64,000 nucleotides of DNA from Amycolatopsis anabasis (lineage in GTDB: Bacteria > Actinomycetota > Actinomycetes > Mycobacteriales > Pseudonocardiaceae), in assembly GCF_009765355.1 (NCBI RefSeq), contig NZ_VTHK01000033.1:1-64000 (forward strand), written 5' to 3'. Below are positions 61,249 through 64,000 of the stretch, one piece after another. Each line of letters begins with the position of its first letter. Position 1 is the stretch's first letter. The position numbers were made by a program, and so were the translations under genes. Under the pieces are notes generated by a model, which was given only the letters and a program-made list of their open reading frames with translations, made no database searches and was not told where the DNA came from.

Positions 61249-62970
61249 GTGGCACCACCGGCCGGGCAGATCCGCCCGGGACGCTATCTCGCCTTCTTCG
61301 CTCTGATCGTGGTGGCGCTCTACGCGCTGGTGTTCTTCACCGGTGACGGGAAGCCGACCCCGAAGCTGGGGATCGATCTCCAGGGCGGCACCCGGGTCAC
61401 GCTCACCGCGCGGACGCCGGACGGCGGCCAGCCGTCCCGGGAATCCCTCAACCAGGCGCGCCAGATCATCGAGACCCGGGTCAACGGGATCGGGGTGAGC
61501 GGCGCCAAGGTGGTCCTGGACGGCAACAACGTCGTGATCACCGTGCCCGGCGAGGGCGGCGAACAGGCGAAGAACCTGGGCCGCACCGCCAAGCTCGGCT
61601 TCCGCAAGGTGATCAACGCGCAGCCGGTGACGCCGCAGCAGGCGCCGCCCCCGGCGAACGGGCAGCAGCCGCCACCGGCCTCGGGCCAGCCGTCGCAGCC
61701 GGGTCAGCCGCCGCAGGGCGGGCAGGCTCCGCAGGGCGGCGGTTCCGGCGCCGGTGCCGCGCCCCAGCAGGGACAGCCGACGCCGCCCCCGAGCGACGGG
61801 TCGGTGGACGAGCAGACCGCGAAGGAGATCCAGGCCGCTCGCGCGCAGCGGCAGAACCCCGCGCTGGTGCCCGCCGAGGGCGACCAGGCGGGCGCCGCGG
61901 TCGCGCAGCAGCTGCAGGCGCAGGCCATGGCCGCGCTGCAGTGCGGTGCGGCGGATCCGTTGCAGGGCAACGACGATCCGAACCTCCCGCTGGTGGCGTG
62001 CGACGACAAGGGCACCGAGAAGTACGTGCTCGGGCCGGTGTTCCTGGACGGCACCGAGGTGGACAACGCGCAGTCCTCGCCACCCGCGCAGGGCAAGGCC
62101 GGTTGGACCGTGGACATGCAGTTCAAGTCCAAGGGCACCGAGATCTGGCGGGACTTCACCTCGAAGAACGTCCAGCAGCGCGCGGCGTTCGTGCTGGACA
62201 CCAAGGTGCAGTCCGCGCCGACGATCCAGAACGCGATCATCGACGGCAAGACCCAGATCAGCGGCCAGTTCACCCAGGCGGAGACGAAGAACCTGGCCGA
62301 TATCCTGAAGTACGGTTCGCTGCCGCTCTCGTTCGCCTCTTCGGACGCGACCACGGTGTCGGCGACGCTGGGGCTGGCCTCGCTGCAGGCGGGCCTGATC
62401 GCCGGTGGTATCGGGCTGGCGCTGGTGTTCCTCTACTGCCTGGTCTACTACCGGCTGCTCGGCGCCCTGACGATCCTGTCGCTCGCGTTGTCGGCGGTGA
62501 TCGTCTACGCGGTGCTCGTGCTGCTCGGCCGCTGGATCGGGTTCACCCTGGACCTGGCCGGGGTCGCCGGGTTCATCATCGCGATCGGTATCACCGCGGA
62601 CTCGTTCGTGGTGTTCTTCGAACGGCTCAAGGACGAGGTCCGCGAAGGCCGTTCGTTCCGCTCGGCGGTGCCGCGCGGCTGGGTGCGCGCCAAACGCACG
62701 ATCCTGGCCTCGGACGCGATCCTGTTCCTGGCCTCGGCGGTGCTCTACGCGCTGGCCGTCGGCGAGGTGCAGGGCTTCGCCTTCACCCTGGGCATGTCCA
62801 CGGTGCTCGACCTGATCGTGGTGTTCCTGGTGACCCACCCGCTGGTGGCCCTGGCGGCGAAGTCGAAGACGTTGTCCAAACCGAAGCTCACCGGGCTCGG
62901 CGGGGTGCAGGAACTCGGCGCGCAGCGCCGATCGGCCAAGTCCGCCGCGGCGGCCGTGAAGGAGGCGTGA
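61249..62970 (+). CDS. secD: protein translocase subunit SecD
   Basis: GTG 61249, with GAGGAGAAC upstream, gives 573 residues. An N-terminal membrane helix (YLAFFALIVVALYALVFFTG) is followed by LGIDLQGGTRVTLTAR, a periplasmic P1 domain, and a Pro/Gln/Gly-rich insertion at about residues 125-185 typical of actinobacterial SecD. The five C-terminal membrane helices contain IAIGITADSFVVFFERLKDE. SecD uses the proton gradient to pull proteins out of the SecYEG channel. It is followed by secF after 1 bp. Confidence 0.95.
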   Translation: MAPPAGQIRPGRYLAFFALIVVALYALVFFTGDGKPTPKLGIDLQGGTRVTLTARTPDGGQPSRESLNQARQIIETRVNGIGVSGAKVVLDGNNVVITVPGEGGEQAKNLGRTAKLGFRKVINAQPVTPQQAPPPANGQQPPPASGQPSQPGQPPQGGQAPQGGGSGAGAAPQQGQPTPPPSDGSVDEQTAKEIQAARAQRQNPALVPAEGDQAGAAVAQQLQAQAMAALQCGAADPLQGNDDPNLPLVACDDKGTEKYVLGPVFLDGTEVDNAQSSPPAQGKAGWTVDMQFKSKGTEIWRDFTSKNVQQRAAFVLDTKVQSAPTIQNAIIDGKTQISGQFTQAETKNLADILKYGSLPLSFASSDATTVSATLGLASLQAGLIAGGIGLALVFLYCLVYYRLLGALTILSLALSAVIVYAVLVLLGRWIGFTLDLAGVAGFIIAIGITADSFVVFFERLKDEVREGRSFRSAVPRGWVRAKRTILASDAILFLASAVLYALAVGEVQGFAFTLGMSTVLDLIVVFLVTHPLVALAAKSKTLSKPKLTGLGGVQELGAQRRSAKSAAAAVKEA

Positions 62971-62971
62971 C

Positions 62972-64000
62972 GTGACCGAGAAGAAGGAAAGCGTCTTCCA
63001 CCGGCTCTACGTCGGCACCGGTGCGTTCGACATCATCGGCGCGCGCAAGCGCTGGTACCTGTTCTTCGGGGCGCTGGTGCTGGTGTGCCTGGCCTCGATC
63101 GGGATCAAGCAGTTCCACCTCGGCATCGAGTTCGTGGGCGGCACCCAGATCCAGATGCCCGCGCACAGCGTGCGCGGGGAGATCGACGACCAGCGCGCCA
63201 AGGACGTGTTCTCCGAGGCCCTGGGCAAGAGCGCCGACGAGGTGCAGAAGGTCGGCACCGGCGGGTCGGCGAGCATCCAGATCCGGTCCGAGTCGCTGAA
63301 CCAGGGCGAGGTCGCCAAGGTCAAGCAGGCCCTGTTCGACAAGCTGCAGCCGGTCGGGGCGAACGGGCAGCCCAGCCCGCAGGTGATCAGCGACAGCGCG
63401 GTCAGCTCCTCGTGGGGCGGCGAGATCTCGCGGCAGGCGTTGATCGCGCTGGCGGTGTTCATCGTGCTGGTGACGATCTTCCTGGCCGTCTACTTCGAGC
63501 GGTGGATGGCGGTCGCGGCGCTCATCTCGCTGATCCACGACATCATCGTCACCGCGGGCGTGTACTCGCTGATCGGCTTCGAGGTCACCCCGGCGACGGT
63601 GATCGGCCTGCTGACCATTCTCGGGTTCTCGCTGTACGACACGGTGGTGGTGTTCGACAAGGTCAAGGAGAACTCGCGCGGCCTGCTCGGCCTGACGCGG
63701 CGCAACTACGCCGAGACCGCGAACCTGGCGCTCAACCAGACGCTCATGCGGTCGATCAACACCTCGGTGATCGCCTTGCTGCCGGTGCTCGGCCTGCTGG
63801 TGATCGGCGCGATCGTGCTGGGCGTCGGCACGCTGCAGGACCTGGCGCTGGTGCAGATGACCGGCATGCTGACCGGTGTCATGTCCTCGCTGTTCCTGGC
63901 CACGCCGCTGCTGGTCGACTTCAAGATGCGCGACCCGAAGTACAAGCAGCAGGCCGAACGGGTCGCGAACCGGCGGAAGAACCTGGCCCGCAAGGCCGCC
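62972..64000 (+). CDS. secF: protein translocase subunit SecF (runs off the window)
   Basis: The frame starts at GTG 62972 (GGAGGCGT upstream) and is still open at the window end, giving at least 343 residues. It has an N-terminal helix (RWYLFFGALVLVCLASIGIK), FHLGIEFVGGTQIQM, and the SecF transmembrane motif LLTILGFSLYDTVVVFDKVK with ENSR. It is the partner of SecD. Confidence 0.95.
   Translation, partial: MTEKKESVFHRLYVGTGAFDIIGARKRWYLFFGALVLVCLASIGIKQFHLGIEFVGGTQIQMPAHSVRGEIDDQRAKDVFSEALGKSADEVQKVGTGGSASIQIRSESLNQGEVAKVKQALFDKLQPVGANGQPSPQVISDSAVSSSWGGEISRQALIALAVFIVLVTIFLAVYFERWMAVAALISLIHDIIVTAGVYSLIGFEVTPATVIGLLTILGFSLYDTVVVFDKVKENSRGLLGLTRRNYAETANLALNQTLMRSINTSVIALLPVLGLLVIGAIVLGVGTLQDLALVQMTGMLTGVMSSLFLATPLLVDFKMRDPKYKQQAERVANRRKNLARKAA

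Overview
The window is high-GC actinobacterial chromosome. The gene order thrS - HIT - pgsA - patA - pimA - Nudix - pdxS - pdxT - yebC - ruvCAB - yajC - secD - secF matches the conserved mycobacterial/actinomycete order (thrS to secF in Mycobacterium). The SsgA-type sporulation protein, the Gly-Cys-Val tRNA triad, GTG starts, ATGA/GTGA overlaps and gene content suggest the family Pseudonocardiaceae, probably Amycolatopsis. The genus is an inference; nothing in the window fixes it.

Region 1 (1-10.2 kb) is accessory. It holds a GH141-like parallel beta-helix protein divergent from a TetR regulator with a C-terminal zinc finger. Next come remnants of a recombinase module, an IS3-type OrfA and a second transposase. 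A 5'-truncated RHS/PA14 polymorphic toxin follows, with a low-GC membrane PH-like gene just downstream that may encode its immunity protein.

Region 2 (10.2-18.5 kb) is a decayed integrative conjugative element next to tRNA-Val(GAC). A VirB4-like ATPase, a small membrane protein and an excisionase are intact. The integrase, the PrgI-like protein, a conjugal transfer protein and an NlpC/P60 hydrolase carry frameshifts, deletions or fusions. A DNA methyltransferase has lost its N-terminal half.

Region 3 (18.5-20.6 kb) is backbone: tRNA-Val, tRNA-Cys and tRNA-Gly, an SsgA-family gene, a second tRNA-Val, and a long AT-richer leader.

Region 4 (20.6-33.5 kb) is an exopolysaccharide locus. It has an initiating sugar-1-phosphate transferase, two glycosyltransferases, a Wzy/O-antigen-ligase-like polymerase, a Wzx-like flippase and a Wzz/tyrosine-kinase-like protein with a degenerate P-loop. 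A cytidylyltransferase plus CDP-alcohol phosphotransferase pair and two secreted proteins (a delta-60-repeat propeller and a parallel beta-helix) complete it.

Region 5 (33.6-64 kb) is conserved core with small inserted modules. The core covers threonyl-tRNA synthetase, phosphatidylinositol mannoside synthesis (pgsA, patA, pimA), pyridoxal phosphate synthase (pdxS, pdxT), YebC, the RuvABC resolvasome and the SecDF-YajC translocase. Inserted modules are a MarR/YceI/nitroreductase regulon sharing one operator, an XRE-cupin/AzlCD module between pdxS and pdxT, and a GntR/ABC transporter operon. The last is an ArsR-controlled operon of an MFS pump, a flavin monooxygenase and an unfamiliar protein that looks like two fused PanD-like domains. 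Two intergenic regions carry arrays of the same 21-bp repeat.
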